From: CBDEGK01 sp965237855
Lineage (GTDB): Bacteria > Pseudomonadota > Gammaproteobacteria > Pseudomonadales > Halieaceae
Assembly: GCA_965237855.1 (NCBI GenBank)
Contig: CBDEGK010000004.1
Span: 496,001 to 560,000, forward strand
Direction of reading: 5' to 3'
DNA: 64,000 nucleotides
In this document: in pieces, positions 1 to 8,015 of the stretch
Layout of the letters: the number at the start of each line of letters is the position of its first letter
Position numbering within the stretch: the first letter of the stretch is position 1
Program-made: the position numbers and the translations under genes
The notes under the pieces: model-generated
The model's database searches: none
Told to the model about the DNA's origin: nothing
The model's input: the letters and a program-made list of their open reading frames with translations, nothing else

Positions 1-676
1 TACCGGCAACCGAATCAAACACCTCGTTGTAGGCGACGTGAACATTGTCGCTCATGCCCACATAAATGGCCGCATCTTCAATACTGGAAATGACGTTGTG
101 TTCCACCAGTCCGTTGGTGCCAAGCTGCGGGAAGATGCCGTAAACGCCGGTGTCCTTGATGATATTGTTGCGGATCTCGTAATTGTTACCCGCCTGGCTC
201 ATGATGGCATTGCCCTTGTAGTGGATGATCTTGAAACCCTCCACCACAATGTTATTGCCGGAAAACAGGATGGCGTCATTCAAGGTGCCTTTGCCATCCA
301 GGGTGGCGCGCCGGCCCTCCTGAATAATGCCGTAGAGGCGAATGCCATCCTTGTCGATATACACGGTCTCACTGTAGGTGCCCGGCATGACCTGGATGGT
401 GGTACCCGGTGCCGCGGCTCGAACCGCGTCCTGGATAGACTCACCGGCGTTGACCACAACCACCACGTCAGACTGGGGTGGTCCAGCGACCAGCTTGCTG
501 GCGCCGGACAGCGTGTATCCACCATCTTCGCCGACCGCAGCGGACTGCGTCTCAAGGCTGGCACCACCGCTGCCGGTAATGACCGGAGCCGGGCCTTCAG
601 CCTGCTGACCCAGGTACATACCCAGGGCGAAAGCGACTACTACCAGGACCAGGCCCAGTACTTTTCCACCATTCAT
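1..676 (-). CDS. membrane-anchored right-handed parallel beta-helix protein (C-terminus beyond window)
   Basis: The gene starts at 676 and runs off the left edge, so only about 225 residues are visible. Residues 5-21 form one hydrophobic anchor. A Gly/Ser/Ala-rich linker follows to about residue 65. Then comes a beta-helix of the pectate-lyase/NosD type, with an NAGESIQDAV entry segment, PGTY turns and repeated GNNIVVEGF or NNYEIRNNII coils. Such helices usually bind or cleave polysaccharides, or act as periplasmic accessory proteins as NosD does. No catalytic site can be assigned here. The start ATG overlaps the stop of the upstream peroxidase gene by 4 bp, so the two are probably translated together. 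A role with the upstream cytochromes and Lol-like ABC system is inferred from the operon only. Confidence 0.75.
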   Translation of the reverse strand, partial: MNGGKVLGLVLVVVAFALGMYLGQQAEGPAPVITGSGGASLETQSAAVGEDGGYTLSGASKLVAGPPQSDVVVVVNAGESIQDAVRAAAPGTTIQVMPGTYSETVYIDKDGIRLYGIIQEGRRATLDGKGTLNDAILFSGNNIVVEGFKIIHYKGNAIMSQAGNNYEIRNNIIKDTGVYGIFPQLGTNGLVEHNVISSIEDAAIYVGMSDNVHVAYNEVFDSVAG

Positions 677-1878
677 AACACTTCCTCCATCGCTACTTTA
701 TTTATCACAATCTGTTCATTCTTATGATTCACCGGCGTTAGCCCCGAGGGCACGCGATCGGGAATCTGTGGTTTTAAACTCTCATCGGTCAGAACTTGCA
801 TGAAGTCCACTAACCGATCCAATTCGTAATCCGTGAGATCGGGCGAGACAATATGCCAGTGCAGATGCAATTCTTCACCCTCAGGCACCGCGTGCCCTCT
901 GCCCGCATTATAGAACTCTGTGACCTCGCGCAGGCTCTCGAATCGGCCAGAGTGCATATAGGGTGCGGTGAGGGCGATATTGCGCAGGCTCGGCACCTTG
1001 AATCCCGCGCGTAATTTCTTCGCCTGATAAGTCACCTCGGCCCCCGGGTCCAGCGGTATGCCCGGCGGCTCCGGCGCACCGATCACCGCCACCTGCTGAT
1101 TGGTAAACAGGGGTGGCGTATGACACTCGGCGCAGCGGGCGACGAAGGAACGAAACACGTTCATGCCTTCTATTTCTTGTTCGTTCAGTGCCGCGTGATA
1201 GCCGTGGGCATAGCGGTCATAACGACTGTTGAGGGAGATCAGGGACGACTGGAAGGCCGCCAGCGCCCGATAGACCTGCGTTAGCTCGATACCCTCACCG
1301 GAACCAGGGTAGGCTTGCTCAAACAGGTCGCGGTAGCTGTCATTCTGATTGAGGCTTCGCAGCAATTCTGCAGGGCTATTGCCCATTTCTTCCTCAGCAT
1401 AGAGTGGCCCCTGGGCTTGCTCTTCCAGCGATTCTGCCCGTGCATCCCAGAACAGCTTGCGCTGAAATGCCACATTCCACAGGCTGGGTGCCGTGCGACC
1501 TACTTCTTCACCTTGCACACCCACGGACCGGGGCAAGCCATCGGCAAAGCCTTTGTCCGGGTCATGGCAACTGCCACAGGACAGGCTGTCGTTACCGGAC
1601 AGCAGCGGATCAAAAAACAGGTAGCGACCGAGGTCTATTTCCCGCGGCGAAAAACCATCGCGATAGTCCGGCGGTAAACCCGTATGCGTGCCACCCACAC
1701 CCTGGTTCTGGGTGGAACTATAGAACTGATACTGGTTGCGCAGCTCACAGAGGCCCGCATCGGTCAGTTCAAAACTGGGCGGACAGCTATCGCGCAAAGT
1801 AAAACCGGCCGGTTGTTCACTGAACGCGAACACCAGGGAGACTGCCAACAGGGCGACTGTGAAAAAGAGCGGGCGCAT
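673..1878 (-). CDS. di-haem cytochrome c peroxidase / MauG family protein
   Basis: A 401-residue exported protein with a signal peptide at about residues 1-20. It has two c-type haem sites, CGSCH at 101-105 and CAECH at 249-253. This matches the CcpA/MauG family, whose members reduce hydrogen peroxide or carry out haem-driven oxidation of a protein or organic substrate in the periplasm. GRYLFFDPLLSGN, before the first haem, and the later GRFESLREVTEFYN segment are typical of the family. The gene lies 6 bp downstream of a di-haem cytochrome c gene, a likely electron partner. It overlaps the beta-helix gene by 4 bp. Whether the substrate is peroxide or something else cannot be told from sequence. 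Confidence 0.88.
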   Translation of the reverse strand: MRPLFFTVALLAVSLVFAFSEQPAGFTLRDSCPPSFELTDAGLCELRNQYQFYSSTQNQGVGGTHTGLPPDYRDGFSPREIDLGRYLFFDPLLSGNDSLSCGSCHDPDKGFADGLPRSVGVQGEEVGRTAPSLWNVAFQRKLFWDARAESLEEQAQGPLYAEEEMGNSPAELLRSLNQNDSYRDLFEQAYPGSGEGIELTQVYRALAAFQSSLISLNSRYDRYAHGYHAALNEQEIEGMNVFRSFVARCAECHTPPLFTNQQVAVIGAPEPPGIPLDPGAEVTYQAKKLRAGFKVPSLRNIALTAPYMHSGRFESLREVTEFYNAGRGHAVPEGEELHLHWHIVSPDLTDYELDRLVDFMQVLTDESLKPQIPDRVPSGLTPVNHKNEQIVINKVAMEEVL

Positions 1879-1884
1879 ATTAAA

Positions 1885-2517
1885 TCAGGGATTGCTGCCC
1901 TGACTCTGGATAAACGCCATCACATCGGCAATGTCTTTTTCGGAGCTGAGCATGCTGGACATCATCTTCATCTGGCGACCAAAGCGGTCATCGGGGTGTG
2001 TACCGCGCAAGCCGGCACCGAAGTTGCGGTACTGTCGCTCGGTGTAGCTGCGAAACTGACTCGCCAGGCGCGGCGCATTGAGGGCCGAATTGCCCTGGGC
2101 CTGGCCACCGTGGCAGGCGCCACAGGCAGCGTTGTACTGGTTCTCACCATTGCGAAGATCGGCATCGCCAACGTCTGCCGTAATTACCACCACTGGCACG
2201 GATGCCATATAGGCAGAGACATTGGCAACCGCCGTATCATCCGCCAGTGTGGCGGCCATAGCGCGCATTTGCATGCCATAGATATCGCCGGCATCGCTAC
2301 CACGGATTCCCGCTTTGAAGTTTCCCAGTTGGCGCACCAGGTACGCCTGGTCGAGTCCGGCCAATACCGGTGAGTTCATCGCCGCATTACCTTCACCGTT
2401 GACACCGTGACAGGCGACGCAGACACCATAGGCGGCTTTACCCGCAGCCAGGTCTGCCTGCGCAGAGACGGCGGGAATCCACATAACACTAATAATTAAA
2501 AGGAACAGGTAACGCAT
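1885..2517 (-). CDS. cytochrome c4-like di-haem cytochrome
   Basis: A 210-residue periplasmic protein with a signal peptide ending near ASAQ (residue 20). It consists of two similar class I cytochrome c domains. Haem sites are CVACH at 33-37 and CGACH at 132-136, and Met-rich segments (YGMQMRAM and FGRQMKMM) probably give the axial ligands. This is the layout of cytochrome c4, a short-range electron carrier. Given the adjacent MauG-type peroxidase gene, electron delivery to or from that enzyme is the obvious inferred job. An 80 bp spacer separates it from the upstream outer-membrane barrel gene. Confidence 0.88.
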   Translation of the reverse strand: MRYLFLLIISVMWIPAVSAQADLAAGKAAYGVCVACHGVNGEGNAAMNSPVLAGLDQAYLVRQLGNFKAGIRGSDAGDIYGMQMRAMAATLADDTAVANVSAYMASVPVVVITADVGDADLRNGENQYNAACGACHGGQAQGNSALNAPRLASQFRSYTERQYRNFGAGLRGTHPDDRFGRQMKMMSSMLSSEKDIADVMAFIQSQGSNP

Positions 2518-2597
2518 GGCACAATCCCCACGTTAGCAGAAGGGACGCATTCTAACTGGTACGATCGTACCAGTTCAAGCCCCAAAACCAGTCTGGT

Positions 2598-3842
2598 TCA
2601 GAAATAATAGGCTACCTGAGCGAAAATGGAGGCGCCTTGGGTCAATTTCACACCGTCAATGCTGCTCTCAAAGCCACCGAATTCGGTGCCGTCATCGCCA
2701 ACGGGTACGTTCACGGCGAACAGCAGCTGCCAGTCCTGCCTGACATCCCAGGTTCCCGACAGTTGCGCCAGGAAGGATTGATCCTCGAGATTCAGGAATA
2801 CATTGGGCGCAATGCTGAACAAGGGGCTCATTTCCACAGAAACTGATGCGGCCAGGTAATTCCTGCCCCGGGTGAATAGTTCGCCGCGAATCAGTCGCGC
2901 CAGCAGATCCGGCTCGTTGACCAGGTCCTCTTGAGTGAAGCCCTCGTTCAGGCCAAAACCGTTGTGGAAGTACTCCAGCGCACTCACCATGTTCTTGCCG
3001 AAGCCAGACCAGGAATAAGACCAACTGGCCACGGCGCTGACCACGGTGTCTTCGCCGGTGTCTGTCAGTACCAGGTCGCCGCGGACAATAGCACCTCCCC
3101 AGGGAACGATGGCCCCGATGGAGCCGATGGTGTCCTGGAAATGTTCGGCCAACAGCAGGTCGTACTCCACCTCGCCGGCGAATCCATGATATTTCAGTGC
3201 GATTGAGTTCACGTCGCTGCTCAGGTTTTCATCCTGGTCGCGCCGGACTACCCACACCATCTGTACGTCGTCGCCGTTATCGCGGAGATATTGCGTATAG
3301 GCCATGTCGTCGCCGGTTTTGTATTCCTTGTCCACTGCCGCCGGGTCGAAGGGGTTAAAGAAATCCACCGGGTTATAAAAAAAACCATTGCCCCAGCCGA
3401 TCGCCTGCCGTCCGACCCGGGTGGCCCATTTATCCGTGGTGTAGGAAACCTGCAATCGGTCGAGGCGGTGCAACGTATGGTAGTCGTCACCCTCGGCCAG
3501 GTCCCAGGTCAGGTCCATGAGCCGGTGGTCATCATTTTGAATGCCGGCACCACCGGGAATCAGGCTGCTGGCATCGCGAATCAAGGACACGCTGTCGCCG
3601 TACTGCCCGACCAACTGGTAATCCGCAGCAAAGTCCCAGGCGCCACCAACCTGTCGCAACTTGAGCCGAAAATCGGCCGCCTGATCAATGGCCGGGGACT
3701 CGGTAAACAGTGCGTAGAGGCTGTCATCGGGATAATCGATGCCGCTTACGCGCGCTTTGACATGACCACCCGCGAGAATAGATTGCGCAGACGCGCAGAC
3801 CCCCGCCAGCATGAACATCGCAAAAACTATCGGCTGTCTCAC
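2598..3842 (-). CDS. outer-membrane beta-barrel protein
   Basis: A 414-residue protein with a signal peptide (cleavage near CASAQS, residue 20). It is rich in alternating amphipathic strands and ends in Tyr-Tyr-Phe, the usual C-terminal signal of outer-membrane barrels. The segment RVGRQAIGWGNGFFYNPVDF resembles the conserved region of DUF1302- or alginate-porin-like barrels, but I cannot name the family firmly. Its start overlaps the ABC ATPase gene by 4 bp. That suggests it is the outer-membrane part or the cargo acceptor of the ABC/LolA-like system encoded upstream. Confidence 0.75.
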   Translation of the reverse strand: MRQPIVFAMFMLAGVCASAQSILAGGHVKARVSGIDYPDDSLYALFTESPAIDQAADFRLKLRQVGGAWDFAADYQLVGQYGDSVSLIRDASSLIPGGAGIQNDDHRLMDLTWDLAEGDDYHTLHRLDRLQVSYTTDKWATRVGRQAIGWGNGFFYNPVDFFNPFDPAAVDKEYKTGDDMAYTQYLRDNGDDVQMVWVVRRDQDENLSSDVNSIALKYHGFAGEVEYDLLLAEHFQDTIGSIGAIVPWGGAIVRGDLVLTDTGEDTVVSAVASWSYSWSGFGKNMVSALEYFHNGFGLNEGFTQEDLVNEPDLLARLIRGELFTRGRNYLAASVSVEMSPLFSIAPNVFLNLEDQSFLAQLSGTWDVRQDWQLLFAVNVPVGDDGTEFGGFESSIDGVKLTQGASIFAQVAYYF

Positions 3843-4546
3843 GCCGCTGCGGTACTCCCGCCAGCTTGCTGCTCGTCGCTGACGATCTGGCCATCCATCA
3901 TCTTGATCAGGCGGCGGCAGTAGGCCATCACCCGGGTATCGTGGGTGGCGATAACAAAAGTAATGCCCCGGTTCTCATTCAACTCTACAAACAAACCCAT
4001 CAACTGGGCCGCGGTTTTACTATCGAGGTTGGCCGTGGGTTCATCCGCCAGTATCAGGGTGGGTTTGCTGACGATGGCACGGGCAACGGCCACCCGCTGC
4101 TGTTGCCCCCCGGAAAGTTGTGAGGGCAGGCGATCCTCCATGCCCGCCAGGCCGACTTCTTCCAGAATTGCCATGGACAATTGGCGGCGCTCCTCGGCGG
4201 AGCGCCCTTGCAGTTGCATCACGAATTCCACGTTCTCAATCGCAGTTAACACCGGGATCAGGTTGTAGGCCTGGAACACAAAGCCAATGTTATTGAGTCG
4301 CATATCGGCAAGCTCGGCTTTGCTCAATTGATCTACGCGCTGTCCCGCCACCGCAATTTCACCGCTGTCCGGTGTATCCAAGCCACCGATGGCGTTGAGC
4401 AGGGTGGTCTTGCCGGAACCCGATGGACCTGACAGGCACAGAAAATCCCCTTCGTCGATATCCAAAGTGACTGCATCCAGTCCGGTGATAATCGTGTCAC
4501 CCTGGGTAAAGGTCTTGCACAAATTCTCGCAACTGACAGATGCCAT
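3839..4546 (-). CDS. ABC transporter ATP-binding protein, LolD/MacB type
   Basis: A 235-residue ATPase. Walker A is GPSGSGKT at 40-47, the signature is LSGGQ at 144-148, and Walker B is LILADE at 164-169 followed by the D-loop. An H-loop His sits in VIATHDTRV. Sequence style and length fit the LolD/MacB group, which powers transport by moving FtsX-type permeases and does not form a classical substrate channel. The gene lies 7 bp after the second permease gene, and both permeases are in the same operon. The neighbouring LolA-like protein and outer-membrane barrel point to movement of a lipid, lipoprotein or hydrophobic ligand across the envelope. The cargo is unknown. Confidence 0.9.
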   Translation of the reverse strand: MASVSCENLCKTFTQGDTIITGLDAVTLDIDEGDFLCLSGPSGSGKTTLLNAIGGLDTPDSGEIAVAGQRVDQLSKAELADMRLNNIGFVFQAYNLIPVLTAIENVEFVMQLQGRSAEERRQLSMAILEEVGLAGMEDRLPSQLSGGQQQRVAVARAIVSKPTLILADEPTANLDSKTAAQLMGLFVELNENRGITFVIATHDTRVMAYCRRLIKMMDGQIVSDEQQAGGSTAAA

Positions 4547-4553
4547 AATGTCC

Positions 4554-5786
4554 TCAGTGTTCGTTCAGGGCTTTGACGGGATCGAGCCGGGCCGCGCGCC
4601 AGGCCGGCAGCAGGCTGGCAAGTACCCCCAGAATAATGACCAGGGCAGTCGCCTGCACCATATCCATCGGTTTCAGGCTGGGATAGAGCACGGGATTGAT
4701 ACCGTACATCTCCGCCCCCTCGGCAATGATTGAAAGGTCAATGCCCGCCAACAGTGGTTGCAGGCTAAACCAGGCCAGGGCGTTGCCCAGGATCAAACCC
4801 AGGAACAACAGGAAAAATGCCTCAACCAGCACCTGTGCCAGTATCGATCGGGGGCGCATACCCAGTGCCAACATCAGCCCTATCTCGCGCACTCGCTCAA
4901 ATACGGCCATGGCCATGGTGTTTACCAGGCCGAAGGACAACACCACGAATATGATAAACGACAGTATCAGTCCGATACTGTCCTGCATGGTCAGCACCAG
5001 GGCGAGATAGGCATCAAGCTCTTGCCAGGAAGCCAGCACCATCTGCCCATCAACCGCTACCTGTAGTTCTTCGAACCAGGGTGAGAGCTGACGATAATCC
5101 CCGCCCAGGATAGCAATTTCAGAGACAGCGTCATCGATGCCCACCATTTGTTGCACCACCTCCCGACCCGCGTAGACGAACATCTCCTCCTGGCTGGCCA
5201 ACGATGCCTTGTAGACGCCGACAATTCTAAAGCCCCGGTCACCGACGTCGTTATCCGGTGTCTGTGACATCAACACGATACGTCGACCGAGCTTGGTCTC
5301 CAGATGTTCCAGCATCTTCCGGCCGACCACCACGCCACGATCAGAGGCCGAATCCAGGAAGCGCCCCTGCACCAGGTCGTCGTGATTAAAACTGACAGCC
5401 AGTTCCTGCGCCGGGTCTACCCCGAGCAACACCACCCCGCGACTGTCCCGTTCACTGGATATCATGGCGGGCACTCGTACCCGCGCACTCCAGCCGACAA
5501 TATCCCGGGAAGCCAGTGCGGTCAGTAATTCTAGCGACGGCATCTCAATCCGATGTTCCACACTCGGGTCATCAAGATAGGCAGAATTGTGAATCTGGGC
5601 ATGACCCGGAAGGAACTTGAAACCATCAGCAACAATCCCGTCGACCATGCCGCGCGTGATGGCAGTCATGAAAATCATCGCCCAGGCACCCAGCACAATA
5701 GCCGCCAGCATGATCAACGTGCGCCGATAATTGCGCCACAGGTTGCGCCAGGCCAGGGTGGCAATGACCCTGAGTGACAGCTTCAT
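4554..5786 (-). CDS. FtsX-like ABC transporter permease, LolC/E type (second copy)
   Basis: A permease of about 410 residues. It has an N-terminal membrane helix after a basic RNLWRNYRRT segment, a long MacB-like periplasmic domain (roughly 50-270), three further helices and the typical C-terminal end RLDPVKALNEH. I start it at the ATG at 5786 (MKLSLRVIATLAWRNLW), because this overlaps the stop of the upstream permease by one base. A longer frame to 5822 would lie inside that gene. Two different permeases beside one ATPase give a LolCDE-like heterodimer. Basal lipoprotein export in Gram-negatives uses one such set, so this operon-borne set is probably specialised. Confidence 0.88.
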   Translation of the reverse strand: MKLSLRVIATLAWRNLWRNYRRTLIMLAAIVLGAWAMIFMTAITRGMVDGIVADGFKFLPGHAQIHNSAYLDDPSVEHRIEMPSLELLTALASRDIVGWSARVRVPAMISSERDSRGVVLLGVDPAQELAVSFNHDDLVQGRFLDSASDRGVVVGRKMLEHLETKLGRRIVLMSQTPDNDVGDRGFRIVGVYKASLASQEEMFVYAGREVVQQMVGIDDAVSEIAILGGDYRQLSPWFEELQVAVDGQMVLASWQELDAYLALVLTMQDSIGLILSFIIFVVLSFGLVNTMAMAVFERVREIGLMLALGMRPRSILAQVLVEAFFLLFLGLILGNALAWFSLQPLLAGIDLSIIAEGAEMYGINPVLYPSLKPMDMVQATALVIILGVLASLLPAWRAARLDPVKALNEH

Positions 5787-7015
5787 CAGACTGCCCTCAT
5801 GGCCTGCACCGGCTGCAACCACAGCAGCCGTAGGGCCGGGTATATGGAGGCGACAAGTGCTCCCAGGCAGACGATAGACGGACCCAACAAAAATCCCAGC
5901 GCGGTAATCTTTGGATAAATACTGCCGGGCAGGTTATAGCGCGCCATGGCCTCTTCCAAACCCGGCATCCAGAAACCGGTGTAAGAAAGGTACAGGGCAA
6001 TCGCACCGCCACAGGCCACGCCAATCACCAGGCCCATCACCGCCATGACGCTGGTCTCCAGCATCACCAGCCGTGCCAGCCGTGCCGGCTTGATACCCAG
6101 GGCCAGCATGACACCAAGCTCGCGGGTTCGCTCCAGTACCGACATCAGCTGGGTGTTGAGCACACTGAAAGACACCAGCAGGATGAGAACACCATACATA
6201 AACCAGGCACTGGCCATATCCGCCTGGATACCCTGCATGATGCCGGGCTGAATCTGATCCCAGTCCAGTGCCACCAGCTCGGGCCGATCGCCAATCAGTG
6301 TTTTTACACGTGCCAGTGTCCGGTCAACTGCATCGAGTCGAGCCACATCGAAGACGATACGATGGGCCTGGTCTTCCATGGAGAAAACGGATTGGAAATA
6401 ACCCAGCGGTATCTGGGCCAGCATTCTGTCCAGCATGGGAATGCCGGAATCGATGATGCCGACCACCGTCACAATCGCCGCTGCCATGGAGCCGTCCTGG
6501 CCGGTGCCGAGGAAGGTCAGCTCATCGCCCACGCCAATTTTCAGATTGCGCGCCAGCACGGCCCCGATCACGATCTCCTCGGCCCCATTGTCGGACAGCC
6601 AGCGGCCCTCGGTGAGCAACCCCGGCAGTGTACTCACCAACGGTTCGTAGTCCGGCTCAACACCGGTGATCTGAATACCCAGGGAGCGTGCCTCACTGGA
6701 GGCGAGCCCGAAGCCTTCCGCGCGGGCAGCCACCGCTTCCAGGCCGAGCTGTTGGCGTAAATCGGTTGTCAGCTCGGCAACACCAGTAAAACTCCCGCGC
6801 ATCCGGGGTTCGTCCAGGTAACCCTCCTTCTGTACCTGCAGATGACCGATAAACGTTTTCAGCGTGCTCTCGATCATCATGTCATAGGTGCCAAACTGCA
6901 GGCTCAACATAAACACCATCAGCGTATTGCAGACGATCATGGCGCCCACTGTCAGCCAGGTGCGGCGGCGACTGCGCCACAGGTTGCGCCAGGCCAATAG
7001 CAGGTTGGCACTCAC
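5786..7015 (-). CDS. FtsX-like ABC transporter permease, LolC/E type (first copy)
   Basis: A 409-residue permease with the same plan as its downstream neighbour. A first membrane helix follows the RNLWRSRRRTW motif, then a large periplasmic domain, then three C-terminal helices containing VLERTRELGVMLALG. That segment is the FtsX-family hallmark near the coupling helix. The gene starts 4 bp inside the end of the LolA-like gene, so the three are co-translated. The two permeases diverge strongly from each other and so are likely to form a heterodimer. Confidence 0.88.
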   Translation of the reverse strand: MSANLLLAWRNLWRSRRRTWLTVGAMIVCNTLMVFMLSLQFGTYDMMIESTLKTFIGHLQVQKEGYLDEPRMRGSFTGVAELTTDLRQQLGLEAVAARAEGFGLASSEARSLGIQITGVEPDYEPLVSTLPGLLTEGRWLSDNGAEEIVIGAVLARNLKIGVGDELTFLGTGQDGSMAAAIVTVVGIIDSGIPMLDRMLAQIPLGYFQSVFSMEDQAHRIVFDVARLDAVDRTLARVKTLIGDRPELVALDWDQIQPGIMQGIQADMASAWFMYGVLILLVSFSVLNTQLMSVLERTRELGVMLALGIKPARLARLVMLETSVMAVMGLVIGVACGGAIALYLSYTGFWMPGLEEAMARYNLPGSIYPKITALGFLLGPSIVCLGALVASIYPALRLLWLQPVQAMRAV

Positions 7016-7761
7016 TGGCGCGGGTTTCGTAAGTTGGACAAAGTGAAGATGTTCGCCGGCAGATCGACGTCAAACTGTATGTCGGTGACTTCCACCTGGG
7101 TCCATTCATCGGGCTGATCAACTTTGCCCATGCGCATGATGGTCGCCACCGTGCGACCGTCGAATTCACGCACCTCCAGCGTATTCATGCGCTTGACCAG
7201 CACCCCCGCCTGATCCCAGAACTGCTGCTCCAGCATCAGGTAATCATCGCGAATATGAACAATCTCCTTACCCCATACCACCGGCGCGTCTTCGTGGGGA
7301 ATGGCTTCCAGCACGTACACCGTATGCCCACCCTGCTCATAGCTTTCGAGGATGCTGTGGGTGTACTGATCGAGTATATCGGTAGAGCGGTTGATGTCTT
7401 TGTTGGAAAAATCACTGCCCATCCAGCTCTGACCCATCATCGAGGAAGGCACCTTGATAATGCGATTGATTTTGGGCGCGTAGCTCCACATGTTTTTGTC
7501 TTTGAGCAGTGTACCGTTGCCGGCATCCTTGGCCGGGCTCGTCACCCGCATCAGTGACGCATCGTCACCCTGGGTCCAGCCCTGCATGGAGATGGTGCGC
7601 TCCCAGGTGGGGCGGTGAATGGTCATGGAATTCTCGGCATAGGACGTCGTGCCCCGCCAATGATCCATAGCGGCTTTGATCAGCTCAGCGGCATCGGGTA
7701 ATTGCGCCATCGCTCCGAGCGAGTGCACCATCAGACCCAGTAACAGCACCGCCTTTTTCAT
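7012..7761 (-). CDS. LolA-like outer-membrane lipoprotein-sorting protein
   Basis: A 249-residue periplasmic protein with a signal peptide (cleavage near LGAMAQ, residues 17-20). It has the LolA/LolB-like half-barrel fold, recognised from the pattern of DWRG-like helix 1, MRVTSPAKDAG, MWSYAPKINRIIKVP and the late LDVR-type strand. It belongs to the 'outer membrane lipoprotein-sorting protein' family often encoded beside FtsX permeases or RND-type exporters. It probably carries a lipid or lipidated ligand from the permease complex to the outer membrane. It is the first gene of the operon. A CRP-like palindrome lies about 70 bp upstream of its start. Confidence 0.82.
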   Translation of the reverse strand: MKKAVLLLGLMVHSLGAMAQLPDAAELIKAAMDHWRGTTSYAENSMTIHRPTWERTISMQGWTQGDDASLMRVTSPAKDAGNGTLLKDKNMWSYAPKINRIIKVPSSMMGQSWMGSDFSNKDINRSTDILDQYTHSILESYEQGGHTVYVLEAIPHEDAPVVWGKEIVHIRDDYLMLEQQFWDQAGVLVKRMNTLEVREFDGRTVATIMRMGKVDQPDEWTQVEVTDIQFDVDLPANIFTLSNLRNPRQ

Positions 7762-7832
7762 CCCACCACCTCCTGTAATGTGTGCGGGTAGACTAGCAGA
7801 GCCGTGTCAACATTGGCTATCGCCAAACAAAC

Positions 7833-7848
7833 TGTGATGCACTTCACA
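7833..7848. promoter_or_regulatory. perfect CRP-like palindrome
   Basis: The 16 bp TGTGATGCACTTCACA matches the CRP consensus TGTGA-N6-TCACA exactly. It lies between the divergent LolA-like operon (start 7761) and the cardiolipin synthase side (start 8016), so it could act on both. The same pattern occurs once more at 11552-11567. Binding by a CRP/Vfr-type protein is inferred. Confidence 0.55.
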
Positions 7849-7914
7849 GAATCAGCACGCTGGCTGTGCACTTGTCGGCATTTCGACTAATACTTAAAAC
7901 TACCGATTGGGTGT

Positions 7915-7972
7915 GCGGCTTTGCGGAAGCCGCTTATCAGATTGCCCGGGCCCCCTGCCCGGGCTTTTTTTT
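7915..7972 (+). terminator. tandem hairpins ending in an intrinsic terminator upstream of cls
   Basis: A first hairpin (GCGGCTT / AAGCCGC, 7915-7921 with 7927-7933) is followed by a second (GCCCGGG 7944-7950 / CCCGGGC 7958-7964) and eight T residues (7965-7972). This is a textbook intrinsic terminator on the plus strand, yet no gene precedes it on that strand. It must end a short leader or a small RNA that begins downstream of the CRP-like site. It could attenuate the cardiolipin synthase gene. Confidence 0.7.
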
Positions 7973-8015
7973 GCCCGCTTGCATGGGGCCGCCGGGCATC
8001 GCACCATGTGGGGCG

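Noticed and set aside
7866..8015. An upstream extension of the cardiolipin synthase frame by 50 codons.
   Set aside because: It contains the terminator hairpins and translates to a Cys/Pro-rich stretch unlike any cardiolipin synthase, so the ATG at 8016 is preferred.
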